DNA of 16,687 bases from Echinostoma caproni (Eukaryota; Platyhelminthes; Trematoda; Plagiorchiida; Echinostomatidae), in contig UZAN01041666.1 in assembly GCA_900618425.1 (NCBI GenBank), forward strand, positions 39,354 to 56,040, given 5' to 3'. Below are positions 1 through 9,532 of this stretch, one piece after another (within the stretch, counting starts at the first letter, position 1; each line of letters opens with the position of its first letter). Position numbers and translations under genes: made by a program. Below the pieces are notes generated by a model, which worked only from the letters and a program-made list of their open reading frames with translations, searched no databases and was not told where the DNA came from.

Positions 1-1250
1 GTGAAGATTCTTCGGCGAAGTTCGTCGTTGGTGATTCGCTGTCGCCAACGCATTCTGGCGATGCAACGAAGGCAACGGTGGTCAAAGACACTTAATCTCC
101 GTACGTCTTCTGCGTGGAGGGGCCAACTCTCACAGCCGTAGAGTAGGACAGAGCGTACTGTTGCATTGTAAACGTGGCCTTTCAAGGAGAGGCTGAGATC
201 GCGTCGGCGCCACAAGTGACGTAGGTTAGCGAAGGCCACCCGAGCCTTGCGGATACGCGCTGATATTTCTTCCGTCAGTCCTCTTGAGCTGAAGCAACTC
301 CCGAGATAAGTAAATTAATCAACGATTTCCAACCGGTCGTTCGTAAGCGTGAGGACAAGTGTAGCCTCTTGCCAGTCTTGTAGTAGCACCTTACATTTCG
401 ATGGAGAAGATGTCATACCAAACTGAGTGACGGACAATGCTAACTTACACAGGACGTTTTGACCGTCCTAGCAGGAGTCGCACAGTAAAACGATGTAGTT
501 AAAATATTCCAAGTCACGGAGTTGATCACCTTGGAAGAGCTCCACACCGGAAGCGCTGCAGTTTTCTAGGGCGCTGCTTAGGATTTTTTCTATAGCGAAA
601 TTAAAGAGGAAGGGCGAAGCTGGGCACCCTTGTCGAACTTCGCTTGTGATGGTAAATGACGGGGAGATGCGATCATAGACCTTGACGCGGCCTGATGTGT
701 TTGAGTAGACGGCTTTTATAAGGTTTATATACTTCTCAGGCACACCGCTCCCTAACAGACAAGTTCAAAGAACTGCTCTGTCAACTGAGTCAAACGCAGC
801 ACGTATGTCCAAAAACACAATGATGGTCGGTCTACTGAACGTTTGACGTNGAGGATCTAGCGTAGCGTAAATATGTGATCAACGCAGCTCCGGACAGGAC
901 GGAATCCAGCTTGTTATTCGCGAATTGGACACTCTCCAACTGAGCCTGCGAAGGATCAACGACGTTAACAGCTTGGATGCAACGGAGATGAGACCGATCC
1001 CTCGGTAATTGGAGCAATTGTGGCGGGGGCCCTTATTGAAAACAGGTACGACGTCTGCCAAACTCCATTCGGATGGAATGGATTCAGTATTCCAGATGGT
1101 TTGGAATAAGAAAGTTAGTTCGCAAACAAAGTTTGCACCACCGTCTTTGAAGAGGGATGGAGGGAGTTTATCTGGACCGGGCGATTTGTGGCGTTTCAGA
1201 TGTCTAATCTCTCGGGAGACTTCTTCTTCGGTAGGCAATGAAATGTCCAC
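1..1250 (-). pseudogene. RTE reverse transcriptase domain and C-terminal region, broken
   Basis: This is the retrotransposon polymerase, which in a live element copies its own RNA at a nicked genomic target. The fingers region lies at about 1250-960, with the HKSPGPDKLPPSLFKDGG block and NYRGIGLISVASKLL. A frame change near 930 leads to QAGFRPVRSCVDHIFTLR with two stops, and another near 840-850 (next to an N at 850) restores the frame holding motif A, FLDIRAAFDSVDR. From about 830 to 1 a single frame continues through EVRQGCPASPFLFNFAIE, the active-site box and the C-terminal block ending near [12 protein letters not shown]. That frame has stops at 765-767 (TGA), 468-470 (TAG) and 315-317 (TAA). 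The active-site box at 495-506 reads YFNY instead of YADD, so both catalytic aspartates of the motif are gone. The window edge cuts the C-terminus. Confidence 0.92.
850..850. other. Unresolved base inside the RTE reverse transcriptase
   Basis: A single N lies at 850, close to where the RT reading frame changes, so part of that frameshift could be an assembly artefact. Similar unresolved bases lie at 15580-15582 and 16026. Confidence 0.95.
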
Positions 1251-1328
1251 AGACCACGGAGCACTACAGACATCTGAAGATGGAGGTGATGTCGACGACC
1301 AACTGAAGTGTTGATGAACGTGCTCCTC

Positions 1329-1799
1329 CTAGCGCCCAAGCCGACGTTGTAGATTGTGGATACATTCGCCATTAACTTCGCATATGGTTTCACTGACGCA
1401 AGGTTTTTTGTTAACGGTGACTCGGATTGGTCGAAAAAGTTTGTGAGCATTACCGGAAGCAGAGGCTAGTTCCATCTCGGAAGCGCGTTGTGCCCACCAG
1501 GTCTCTCGATCCTCTTTTAGGAACCGTTTCAGTTCAGCACTGAGAGTCCTGCGAGCTGTGTTGTATTCATTGCCTGGAGGGATGCTTCGACGAGTGTCGA
1601 GGGGTTGGAGAGAACGTGCCGAAACCCAGTGATTGACGGTGCGTTTGGTGAAGCCACATGCTGTGGTGGCGGACTTATGCATGGCGTTACGGATGCGAGT
1701 CCATTGGTTGTCTACGTTCGAGGATGACAGACTGTCTAGATCAGCAGCTAACGTGTTTTGGTAGGCAGTAACTACGTTTGGGTTGGTCAGTTTCATCAA
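1329..1799 (-). pseudogene. RTE linker between endonuclease and reverse transcriptase
   Basis: This is the longest uninterrupted stretch of the RTE polyprotein, about 150 codons on the minus strand. It contains ATTACGFTKRTVNHWVS, DTRRSIPPGNEYNTARRTL, and a segment resembling REAWW (RETWWAQRASEMELA), the pattern normally found between the EN and RT domains of RTE elements. It directly follows the endonuclease end (FGGK followed by TRFDE, about 1790-1840) and precedes the RT fingers after a frame change near 1320. It has no catalytic residues of its own. Its open frame is probably fortuitous preservation, since both neighbours are broken. Confidence 0.85.
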
Positions 1800-2891
1800 A
1801 TCGAGTCTTCTCGGGTGACGTTACTGTTTTCCGCCAAAGCGCAGAGAGAATTTCGCGCACACGAATGCATGATCAGAGCTGTGATATGTGCTCCAGATGG
1901 ATTTGCGGTCCGTTATGCAATTTCTCCATCGATAGCTTATGGCAATATGGTCTATTTGAGTCCAGAGATGATCAGACGATGGAGGTCGCCAGGTAGCACG
2001 TTGGCATCATGGTCGGTAAAGATTTGTGCTCGAAAGAAAGACCATGTTCAGCGCATATTTACAGAAGACGGTCGCCGTTGTCACTTCTCTTATCACCGAG
2101 ACTATGCTGGCCACCAAGTGAGGTTTAGTCAGCGTCTAACCTACCTACTTGTGTGTTCAAGTCGCCGGCTAGTATCATGATGCCAGTGTGTCGTCTACTG
2201 TTGAGGAGGTTGGTGAGCTGATGGTAGAACTCGTCTCTTTTTGTGTCGGGACTGCAGTCCGTCGGCGCATAAGCCACGATGACGAACAGACAGAGTTTTT
2301 TGTCCCATTACGAGATGCACTCATCGATCCCTTTAGACGGATGGGGCAGAGTCGACTATTGATTGGAATCCAGTCGATCAAAACTGCTTCTGCATGTGCA
2401 CTTAGTGCTATCCCCACGCCGGTCTGACCAGCGGCCTCTGCCATCGGATCTCGGAAGAGGTGGAGGGTGAACGAGCTTGCGGAATCCGGAGACGGTGAAA
2501 CGAGTTGAGTACGGTGCTCGAATCCTGTAGCCGTGTCTCAGTAAGGCAGCAAACGTCCATGGAAAGCGTTTCCAGTGAGCCGAGTGAGTGTTGCCTGAGT
2601 CCCAACTCGCATAAGTGTTCAAACGTGGAAAGTCCCTAACTTCATCTGCGACCGGGGCGCGAGTACTTTTTTCGGAATAACCTGATCGGAAGCTTGTTTC
2701 TTTCGTGTGGGAACAAAACTATGGTTTCTGCCGGGGTCTTGAGCAGCAAACTGTTGAAGACTCAAAATAATGGGCGGTAAACCGAGAATAGGAAAGTTCA
2801 ATAATTGAGGAAGGGAAAGAGTGTGATCTGTTGGTGTGGTAACGTGAAAATCTGTGGAGCCGACCGCCAACACCTCGGTCAAAGAGCACAT
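1800..2891 (-). pseudogene. RTE apurinic/apyrimidinic-type endonuclease domain, broken
   Basis: This is the N-terminal endonuclease, which nicks target DNA to prime reverse transcription in an active element. In minus-strand order there is KKVLAPRSQMKLGTFHV (near 2620-2670), a TGA at 2619-2621 where the family normally has arginine, MDVCCLTETRLQDSS with the metal-binding glutamate (ETR at 2531-2539), and GVGIALSAHAEAVLIDWIPI (about 2350-2420). After a frame change near 2290 comes VIVAYAPTDCSPDTKRDEF and AGDLNTQVG (GDLN at 2155-2166). A heavily stop-interrupted stretch follows, then SDHAFV (1866-1877). The key acidic, asparagine and histidine positions survive but lie in different frames separated by stops, so no active enzyme could be made. 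Confidence 0.88.
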
Positions 2892-2949
2892 AGTTAGTTA
2901 GAGCCAAAAATTCGGAAGTGTATAATGTGTGTTTCATAAGTTGTGTGGG

Positions 2950-3478
2950 CATGTTACTTTCCGGTTGCCCTGGCTGAAGAAGGGGGATAACCTCGGGGTC
3001 CCCACCCGAAGCCTTTGACTAGAAAGCCTGACCTGCAAGACAACAGGACAGCACTCAGAGTCCGCAATCCATTAGCGGCCGGTGTCCGGTTCATCGGATC
3101 ATATGCCCTTCGGACGAGGTCAAACGTCCGAGGTGCCCAATACAACTCGATGCCCAATAGAACCGGTGACCGTGTCACGACCAGAAAGGTGTGGGTGGTT
3201 CGTATGCCTCTTCTTGGTTGGTTTGGAATCAGGGTTTTTAACCATCTCCCCTAGGTGAACTGCCAATGGTTCACCGACCTGGTTATAGCCCCAGGTTTCG
3301 GCTTTTCATCCTCTCACTTTGGTGGGAAAAACATCTACGCCACGAGAAGGCAGTGAGTAGGGCTTCCTCAGCAGAGGCTATTTGAGACGCTTGGTCATAT
3401 GGGAGCATTTCATGAGGAGCAAGGGAGGGCGACCAGCCGCAACCCAAGACACCCACCTCCGACCATACTGAGGCTTTC
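2950..3478 (-). repeat. Leader-like repeat upstream of the RTE element
   Basis: This stretch of about 530 bases is visibly more GC-rich than the sequence after 3700. It lies immediately 5' of the RTE coding remnant on the same strand. Long frames are open on both strands (about 74 codons on minus, 79 on plus around 2954-3254), but neither gives a recognisable domain. Its sharp compositional boundaries and position suggest the 5' untranslated leader of the RTE element or a repeat that commonly accompanies it. The right boundary is set where similarity to the tRNA-like repeat begins. The family link is inferred. Confidence 0.5.
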
Positions 3479-3661
3479 AACAGTGCGTGTTTTGTGTCCC
3501 TGTCAGGACTTGAAAGACGATTCTTCGGATTGGGACTTCAAACCCTTACCCCTGAGCCAAACGGTCGACGGTTATTACCTTGTGCGAATGGCACAGCTGG
3601 CGAGTCCCAAACAGGATGAAACAGCTGTCCAGTGCTCTTTGTTGGTTATCAGAAACATTTC
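3479..3661 (-). repeat. tRNA-derived SINE-like repeat, copy 1, with inverted side arm
   Basis: On the minus strand the core reads TTGGCTCAGGGGTAAGG (revcomp within 3543-3560), an A-box-like sequence. It is followed by GGGTTTGAAGTCC and a decayed B box (CTTTCAAGTCCT, 3505-3516). The core aligns over about 110 bases with the better-preserved copy at 9600-9700, sharing 'cagtgcgt', 'ttgtgtcc', 'tgtcaggact' and 'gggacttcaaaccctta' in the same order. Next to it, at 3598-3661 on the plus strand, is a module containing GAAACAGCTGTCCAGTGCTC. The same module occurs in copy 2 on the other side of the core and in the opposite relative orientation. It is not a functional tRNA gene: the B box is mutated and no cloverleaf is apparent. 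Confidence 0.7.
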
Positions 3662-5104
3662 CTTCGCGTTAGAACTGTGGTCACTTTTAAATCTGTTACA
3701 ATGTTTTAAGTGTCCCAGGTACATGTAGTGCAATGAGACAATGCGAAGGATTAACCTTGTTTCCCTACCATCATGTATAATAAAAAGATAAATTTAATGA
3801 GTAAAGAAGATGATAATTCATATAAAGAACAATGTGTTACATTTGTTCGGATGCACATAGTCCAGCGATTTCCTTCAGAAGCTGTCTGCGGAATACAACA
3901 AGTGGTGCACTTCTAAAATCGTATCAGGAAAATTATACAGTCTAATAATGGGATGAAGTACCCCTGAAAGAGCAAAGTTTGGAATTTGTCTTTCACAGAA
4001 TATTCGGAGCCACCAGTCAAAGAATATAAAGCACTACTACAACGTACTACTGACGTGACAAATGTCACTCCAATTCCGTGTGTATACAGAATAATGATTT
4101 ATAATCTCTAAAAATTGAATCATTGGTTTTTGTTCAATTCAAAACATCACTTCACACAAGAATGCGTTCAGAGAGAGGAATGTTCTTGAGACAGCAGTTT
4201 CTTTGCGTAACCAATAGGTATAGGTAAATTAACAGTCAGTGCGTGGTGTTCGTGAATTGAATTAGCGTTTATAATCTGCATTCCTGGTACATTAATGATC
4301 GAAGCACCCATTGTTAGCACCACAAGTCATCACATATTGAACCTGTCTTTGGATGCGAAGAATATGAGAGAGCCAGAGACTTGTTCCGCTATTTACAGTC
4401 GTAAACAATACTCTCCTCTATCTGATGGAATATATACACTTCTAATCAGAGATGTTATCATTCACCAAGATCCTCGAATGTTTGTTCGACTGCTGATAGA
4501 TTCGGGCTACTGCGGTACGGAAAAGGCAGAAATACAAATTATCAAATTATTGAAGTCTTTTGAGAATGAGTGTTTTCGATAACCATTCATCGGCTTATGA
4601 ACTTTGTACATATCGTTACAGCAGGGAAAGTGTGAACAATGGCCTTTTCTAATCGACATCTTGGTAACTCATTAATTTAGATCATTACACTAGTTTGGCA
4701 ATTTTGAACCATATATGTGACTTTATTAACCCAAGCAGAAGATATCGAAAACAAGCTTTGTTAGCCTCGGTGTTTTATTGATGTCACGATGGGACTATTA
4801 AGTGAAAGGGGTTTCTATTTGTGATAAAGTATCTTGTTTGCATACACACTTCGTTTTCGTTACACACCTAAAATTTCTTCGTCAGTGGTTTGAGTTTTAT
4901 CCCATAAATTTTGCGATATTTAAGCTTTGCTAAATGCCATTCATCCGTTCGCAGTCTATAGGGTTATTCACATTGTTTCTGGATTGAACTAATATCGCTT
5001 GTGGCTTTGATGGTATGTTAAACATATCTGAGCATGTGGTTTGGAGAACTGACAGTGTATGTGCAAATGCACACTATATCATTTGATAGAAAGTGTCTGG
5101 TGAA
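3662..5104. other. Non-coding stretch, no supported gene
   Basis: A+T-rich sequence with no recognisable protein domain, RNA gene or clear repeat. A 95-codon open frame on the plus strand (4295-4582) matches no family I know and lacks convincing splice or start context. Several open frames of that length are expected by chance in the window. I see nothing else supportable here. Confidence 0.6.
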
Positions 5105-5314
5105 TTATCCCAAGTTATCTACAGAAACTCTCACGACTTCGGTAGAAGTCATTCGTTCAGCCATTATATCATCCACAATTGGGCATCCATGAAGGGAACC
5201 AAATGGATTTTCCAGTAATATGGATAATAAAAAATAACTTACGTAAAAGTGCGGAAAATTCTCATTAGCAGCAGCATCATCCCTGTAATCTGGATTATTT
5301 ATGGACGGCGCATT
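5105..5314 (-). CDS. Candidate exon, possibly C-terminal, unknown protein
   Basis: Minus-strand open segment. The stop lies at 5105-5107, and a possible acceptor (ACCAACACAG) precedes 5314. The peptide includes VNAPSINNPDYRDDAAANEN and PIVDDIMAERMTSTEVVRV, polar and acidic like a cellular protein, but I do not recognise it. A strong internal donor (GTAAGTTATT, after the codons for HFY, near 5240) means the exon could instead end there and continue in an unseen downstream exon. Its start phase fits the small candidate exon at 6616-6651 (codon AG|A). The plus strand also has an open frame here. Chance could produce this, so it is only a candidate. Confidence 0.25.
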   Translation of the reverse strand, partial: NAPSINNPDYRDDAAANENFPHFYVSYFLLSILLENPFGSLHGCPIVDDIMAERMTSTEVVRVSVDNLG

Positions 5315-5347
5315 GACTCTGTGTTGGTATTGCAATATTAAAGCAAG

Positions 5348-5748
5348 AATCCGGTAAATCCAGATGTTCTCGCTTCTTTAACGGAGCAGCAAAAGCAGTA
5401 TATGATATTCTTCGAAAAAGAGTTCTCAATTAAGGGCACCGCGATCAACGGAAGACCTTGCATCTTGATGGAGAAAATTTTCCCTGACTGGAATGGCCGA
5501 ATTGTTTTGTCACATCCAGGGTAATAAAGTATGCCAGGGGTATCAAGAGGACACGAAAGTTATTCATTGAAGATCAACAGTCCCCTGTTACTTTGTTTTC
5601 TGATTTAAGAAAATACACGGTTTCTTGATTCAATTTCTTCATTTGTTACCAAAACAGCTCGCTTATTCATGTGATCCAAAATTTGTTCGTTTTGCTTCCC
5701 AGAGATGAGTGGACAGCTTACATTGACAGTGAACCGTTTAATCAATAG
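5348..5748 (+). CDS. Candidate two-exon C-terminal gene fragment, unknown protein
   Basis: Exon 1 (5348-5520) follows AAAGCAAG and ends at CATCCAGG before GTAATAAA. Exon 2 (5658-5748) follows the acceptor TTGTTACCAAAACAG and ends with TAG at 5746-5748. Joined across the 137-base intron they stay in frame, giving about 88 codons that include FFEKEFSIKGTAINGRPC, EKIFPDWNGRIVLSHPG and LLPRDEWTAYIDSEPFNQ. The peptide has the W, G, P, H and D spacing of a folded domain, but I cannot name a family. No upstream exon was found. After the stop, one frame over, a further open stretch (HKDELAKKNKVV, about 5750-5880) could mean a frameshift or another exon. A competing reading on the minus strand overlaps exon 2, so at most one is likely correct. 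Confidence 0.3.
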
Positions 5749-5839
5749 AGCACAAAGATGAATTAGCTAAGAAAAACAAGGTAGTGGATTCCTTACTCAC
5801 CAGACTCGACAAGCTGCTGGAGCAAAACGGTCGGACCAT
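5605..5839 (-). CDS. Candidate small secreted-type protein, two exons with a 34-base intron
   Basis: This minus-strand alternative to the plus-strand candidate has ATG at 5837-5839, exon 1 at 5801-5839 (13 codons), a 34-base intron at 5767-5800 and exon 2 at 5605-5766 ending in TAA. The intron has a near-perfect donor (GTGAGTAAGG) and a pyrimidine-rich acceptor (CCTTGTTTTTCTTAG). The predicted 66-residue product starts with a basic residue followed by a hydrophobic run (SSLSSLLIHLCALLI), resembling a signal peptide or signal anchor. A polar region with EQILDHMNKRAV follows. No homologue is recognised. Introns this short are known in some flatworm genes, but splice-like sites also arise by chance, so confidence is low. 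Confidence 0.2.
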
Positions 5840-5989
5840 AGACTTTCAGCATCACTGCTTCTTAGAAATTGTGTTTTGTTCTCGCTCCCATGTTCAGTTT
5901 CTATCGTGGTGTTGAGCCGATTGAGGAGAGGGAAGTGAATGATGCATGGACAGAATTTCGCGCATTCCTATTCACCGAACAGCAGTCAA

Positions 5990-7600
5990 CCACATGGTTT
6001 GGTTTTATACGGCATTGCCAGATCATGTTCAATCAGTTGAGATGTGATTGCTTCGTTACCCTCTTTGTTATGTACGGGAAAGCAAAGTGTGTATTGAGAA
6101 TCCATTGTATCAATTTTGATTAGACCTGTACTGCTTAACTACTCTTGTTAATTTTTCTGACTCGTGACAGCATGATAGCAACTGGACACAATGCGTTAAT
6201 TTTACAGAAACAGGCAAGTGTTTTGTAATCTTGATGTTTTCGAAATTTGAACAGCAACTGAAATTTCCCCCCAAAACCCGTTTCAAGTATCGCTTCCGAT
6301 GGATTGTCAAACTTCAGTTATTATTCACATTCATGTAATTTTCTGGTAAAAATTTGGGATCGGGATAACGGTTTCGCGGTCTCCTGTCAGTTCCTCATTA
6401 TAGCCAAGTCACCAATCGGACCAAAATTATTCAATGAAAAACAAGTTCAAATTGAACATAAGTGGTAGGATGATGGAAATATTGGATCTATTTGGTCATA
6501 ACAAGAGTATACTGGAGAACAGTTGACTGTAATACTCGAACAATGGAGGTAGCCATGCGTTCTTATCATCACTAATTCTGAGCGGCCACCTCTTAACAAA
6601 TGCTTTTCTATTTACCTGAGATAATGCTCACTCATCTTTAAGGTTCCGTAACTGGAAATAAAACTTTGCAGATTGAATAAGAACACACCTGATCCACTTA
6701 GTGATGAAATCCAGGCATAATAAACAATAATAATTATAATTTCTATCCCATAACACAAACAGGTATTTATAGAAGCAATAATGTAGGAGTTGTGATTCAA
6801 AGGACAATCATTGTATAAGTGACGATCGTAAACAGGTAATGGCAGAGATGGACAAGTGCTCTATGTTGTATTACTGACGTGAAATGAATCCATCGATTCA
6901 GCCCTGGTAGGATGCTGCCTAGGTAAGTGTTTCCCACACTTGCGCGTCTGCATTTCGGACATCAAACCTGCCGAGGATACACAAGGCTAACTGGTTGCAA
7001 CGAGAGGATTTTAAGCGGTGCTTTTGGGAGTGACATGACTAAATTTATCGCCTTTAAAATATTCATTACCATACTATTGGGCATTTATCTACTTTCAAAT
7101 AATACTGTTTGGAAGATGATTGGAGAAGAGCAGTCTAATGCTTGGGTTGTCAAACGATCGATGGCTTCGGTGGGACTCGGACGTGTGCTCAAAAACTGCT
7201 TATCCTTTTTACAGCACAAGCTCAACAGGTAGGATGGAAAGCCAAATCAACAACACCGATCATTTGAGTGATGTTTACCACCAGAGTTAGCCAATACTTC
7301 TATCTGACGGGATCGAACTTGACTCATGAAACGGAAACACTTGGTAAGGAATCCAATTAATCACTGTTATTCACCATTCAGCTAACTTCTTTGTTCAGGG
7401 TGTTCTCAGCCGGTGGTCATCACCAGTATAACAAAACAAAATCCAGTATAGTAAACAAGTTGCTGTTGTTCTATCAGCATATTTATTCCATAAGATGCCC
7501 ATTTGGTGATGTATAGCTGCGTGATTTATACGAACGTTCGTAGGCTGTTGTGTAGTCTAAATTCTGTTAGGCTAGGCGGAAAGCGTCTCCAGTCATAAAC
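5990..7600. other. Non-coding or intronic sequence, mostly featureless
   Basis: A+T-rich with stops in all frames at normal density. The exception is the small candidate exon at 6616-6651. A 101-codon plus-strand frame at 6927-7232 matches no known domain and begins near a repeat-like stretch (about 6890-6990). A weak B-box-like sequence is present near 7305-7320 on the minus strand (AGTTCGATCCCGTC) without a partner A box. Nothing else is supported. Confidence 0.5.
6616..6651 (-). CDS. Candidate 36-base internal or first coding exon
   Basis: On the minus strand, GTTTTATTTCCAG precedes TTACGG and CATTATCTCAG is followed by GTAAATAG. A good acceptor and a good donor thus frame only 36 bases. 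Of the three frames only one is open (YGTLKMSEHYL plus two bases of the next codon), and it contains an ATG that could be a start. The open frame leaves two bases (AG), which would complete as AGA if spliced to the candidate exon beginning at 5314. Small exons occur in flatworm genes. Paired splice motifs of this kind can still arise by chance in 16 kb. Confidence 0.25.
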
Positions 7601-7624
7601 AGACTGCGTGACAAACAGAGAAGT

Positions 7625-7750
7625 AACTAGATAAACAAAAAGGGTAAAAGAGAATATTTACGACGTTTAAAGCTGCAGGTGGTCTCTTGAGCTTCGGGTC
7701 CCTCGGAATCTTTGAACCCGATGCACTATTTATTCACTAAGCCAGTGTGA
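7625..7750 (-). repeat. tRNA-derived SINE fragment
   Basis: On the minus strand, CTGGCTTAGTGAATAA (about 7729-7744) is close to a Pol III A box. About 20 bases on, CGGGTTCAAAGATTCCGAG resembles a B box with a two-base insertion. This leads into GGGACCCGAAGCTCAAGAG and then a T-rich body with AGCTTTAAACGTCG and short T runs. The layout fits a tRNA-related SINE head followed by an unrelated body. It lacks a foldable anticodon arm, so it is not a tRNA gene. The left boundary is approximate. Confidence 0.5.
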
Positions 7751-8344
7751 TACTCAGATCTGGGTAACTTCTTGCAAACGACGCAGTTTTCATGCTTTAA
7801 CAAAAAAAGAGAGTGAAAGAGATAGAATAGAAAGTACTTAGTAAATTATTTGAAGGCGGTAAAAGCTGAAGTTTGCGTGTGCTAATAATATTTTTTGGAA
7901 AGAATAAAATCTTGGTAATCAGCAAATCGGCCGTTCAACGGTTTCCCTGAAATCTCTAATGACGAAGTTTCAATTCAGCGTATAATGTCACACATACCAC
8001 ATCGCGCAAAAGTGTAATAATTGGCAGAACAATGAAACCCGATCGTTTACAGGCTCACCAAACATAGTTAACTAGATGGTTTGCATTTTCTATATGCTAC
8101 AGAACACCAAAATTCGGGTGATATTCTGTTTAAACACAGGATTCAAGCAGCAAACATCTTGAAGAAGTATTCAAATTCGGCTAAAAGACGGTACACAAAA
8201 TAAATATTTGGAAAGACTCTTTTTTGTCAAAATCACATGTCGCTGATTCCTCTATTTTAACTAGTTCAACTACGAATTAGCCAGGAGATAACTGGTGTTA
8301 TTTCAAATAAAATCTGAGGTCACTTCCTGGGCAACGACCATGAG

Positions 8345-8380
8345 GTGAATCCAGGGAGAAGCCGTTCAGTGCTTTCTATG
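8345..8380 (+). repeat. Weak copy of the dispersed short module
   Basis: The plus strand has 'agccgttcagtgctttctatgg', which resembles the module 'cagctgtccagtgctctttgttgg' at 3621-3648. Only about half the module is recognisable, so this is tentative. Confidence 0.25.
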
Positions 8381-8669
8381 GAATAACATCTGCTGGTTTG
8401 ATTAGGCTTTATTGCCAGCTGTGATTGATACAACTGTCATTCGGTTTGAAGATCATTGTTTGTGTGCACAAAATTTATGTTTCAGACGCTCCAGCTGCTT
8501 TCAACTGGTTGTAGTTAACCGGAAACGAGGAACCATGTCTCTAAAGAAAACGTCGATTTGATTAAATCGTAAAGTGTAAATGAAGTGTAATATGAAAAAA
8601 TAGAAAGTTTTGCCTAGTTGTTTGGAACCGGTTGGGCCTCATTGGAAGTGCGCATCGGGGAACCAAACT

Positions 8670-8710
8670 GAGGATCGAAACCGGAGCCTCACAGTTAGAT
8701 CACAAACATA
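8670..8710 (-). repeat. Short tRNA-like remnant
   Basis: The minus strand reads TAACTGTGAGGCTCC followed by GGTTTCGATCCTCAG. The second part resembles a B box with one inserted T. The anticodon arm expected between the boxes is missing, so this is a truncated tRNA-related repeat or a chance match. Confidence 0.3.
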
Positions 8711-8765
8711 CATCGTATATTCAGTTGCGTCGACGAATTCACAAGGATGATGAGATGCAGATAGG

Positions 8766-8815
8766 TCAAATCAGCTGTCCAGTGGCTTTTAGATTTTCAG
8801 TTCACTCTTTGTTGG
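8766..8815 (+). repeat. Copy of the dispersed 'CAGCTGTCCAGTG' module
   Basis: The plus strand has 'atcagctgtccagtggctttt' and, a little further on, 'actctttgttgg'. Both match the module beside the tRNA-like core at 3598-3661, in the same plus orientation, but with an insertion between the two parts. No tRNA-like core adjoins it directly; the remnant at 8670-8710 is about 55 bases away. Confidence 0.4.
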
Positions 8816-8899
8816 CTCTGCACATGCGACCAAATTCACTATTTCATCGAATCGACTGCCTCACGATTGTCTCTAACATGTGTTGGACATTGTGAGTTG

Positions 8900-9530
8900 A
8901 TGTGCTTCCATATACCAACGCTTGTAGGCTTTACTTTCTCTGTTTTATTTCCGGGGTTCCCGGTTTTCTCCCGAAAGAAGTCAGCCAGTTTGATTTGCAG
9001 AAGTCAGTCAACCCGGTGAAAACAGCGGCAAAATGATTCTCAATTTTTCAAATCTCAACACGACAAAGTTCATTATTTCAAACGAGAACGAGTTTGTATC
9101 GTAAGCTTCAACTCCGTGAGAGTTCAAATCGGCCTCAAAATCATCATCTTTTTCGAAAACCTCAGGGAGCCAGAAATGGCTCATGTTGAGCGGGATGAGC
9201 CAAGTACACTCAATTGTAAAACATTTGCGCCCTTGTATGACTTTTGGAAAATTATCTTGAAAACAGGGGAAACTCGTGCGTGTATTGTGCACTTGACTGG
9301 TCGGGCAGAACAAAAGTTTTAACTAAAACCGCATTTCATCACTTGTTTTAACTGACAGTACTGATGCAATATGTCCGTTAAATGATAAAACAGAGTGGTT
9401 GAATCAATTATCCCTTTTGTGATACCACTGTCTAAGCGTCTGTTACACTATCCTGTTATTTATTATCATTTTCCCCCTAAATCACCTTAGATGCGTGTAT
9501 TCACTTCGAATTTAAATGGATAACATGTGA
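8900..9530. other. Non-coding stretch with overlapping chance open frames
   Basis: Two open frames of 68 and 101 codons overlap on opposite strands at 9008-9322. Neither encodes a recognisable motif, and neither has splice or start context that stands out. I see no RNA gene or repeat here. Confidence 0.5.
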
Positions 9531-9532
9531 TG

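Larger units (their letters stand above)
1..3478 (-). mobile_element. Degenerate RTE-clade non-LTR retrotransposon, 3' end outside window
   Basis: Reading the minus strand from about 2890 down to 1, the order is N-terminal region, apurinic-type endonuclease, linker, reverse transcriptase and RTE-type C-terminal region, which is the single-ORF layout of RTE elements. Landmarks are ETR (2531-2539), GDLN (2155-2166), SDHA (1866-1877), HKSPGPDKLPPSLFKDGG (within about 1130-1210), FLDIRAAFDSVDR (about 777-816) and the C-terminal block [19 protein letters not shown]. The frame changes several times and carries in-frame stops at 2619-2621, 765-767, 468-470 and 315-317. The copy is therefore not autonomous. 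The leader-like sequence at 2950-3478 is assigned to this element by position and orientation only. Clade assignment rests on recognising the RTE protein pattern; no alignment was run. Confidence 0.9.

Noticed and set aside
4295..4582. 95-codon plus-strand open frame
   Set aside because: No recognised motif and no convincing start or splice context. Several frames of this length are expected by chance.
5898..5995. Plus-strand exon candidate after a pyrimidine-rich acceptor (CTCGCTCCCATGTTCAG), peptide VEPIEEREVNDAWTEF
   Set aside because: The acceptor is good but no proper donor follows, and it does not join in phase to the candidate at 5348-5748.
6927..7232. 101-codon plus-strand open frame with a hydrophobic segment
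   Set aside because: It starts inside repeat-like sequence and has no known domain.
8632..8895. 87-codon plus-strand open frame
   Set aside because: It runs across the tRNA-like remnant and a copy of the dispersed module, so it is repeat sequence and not a gene.
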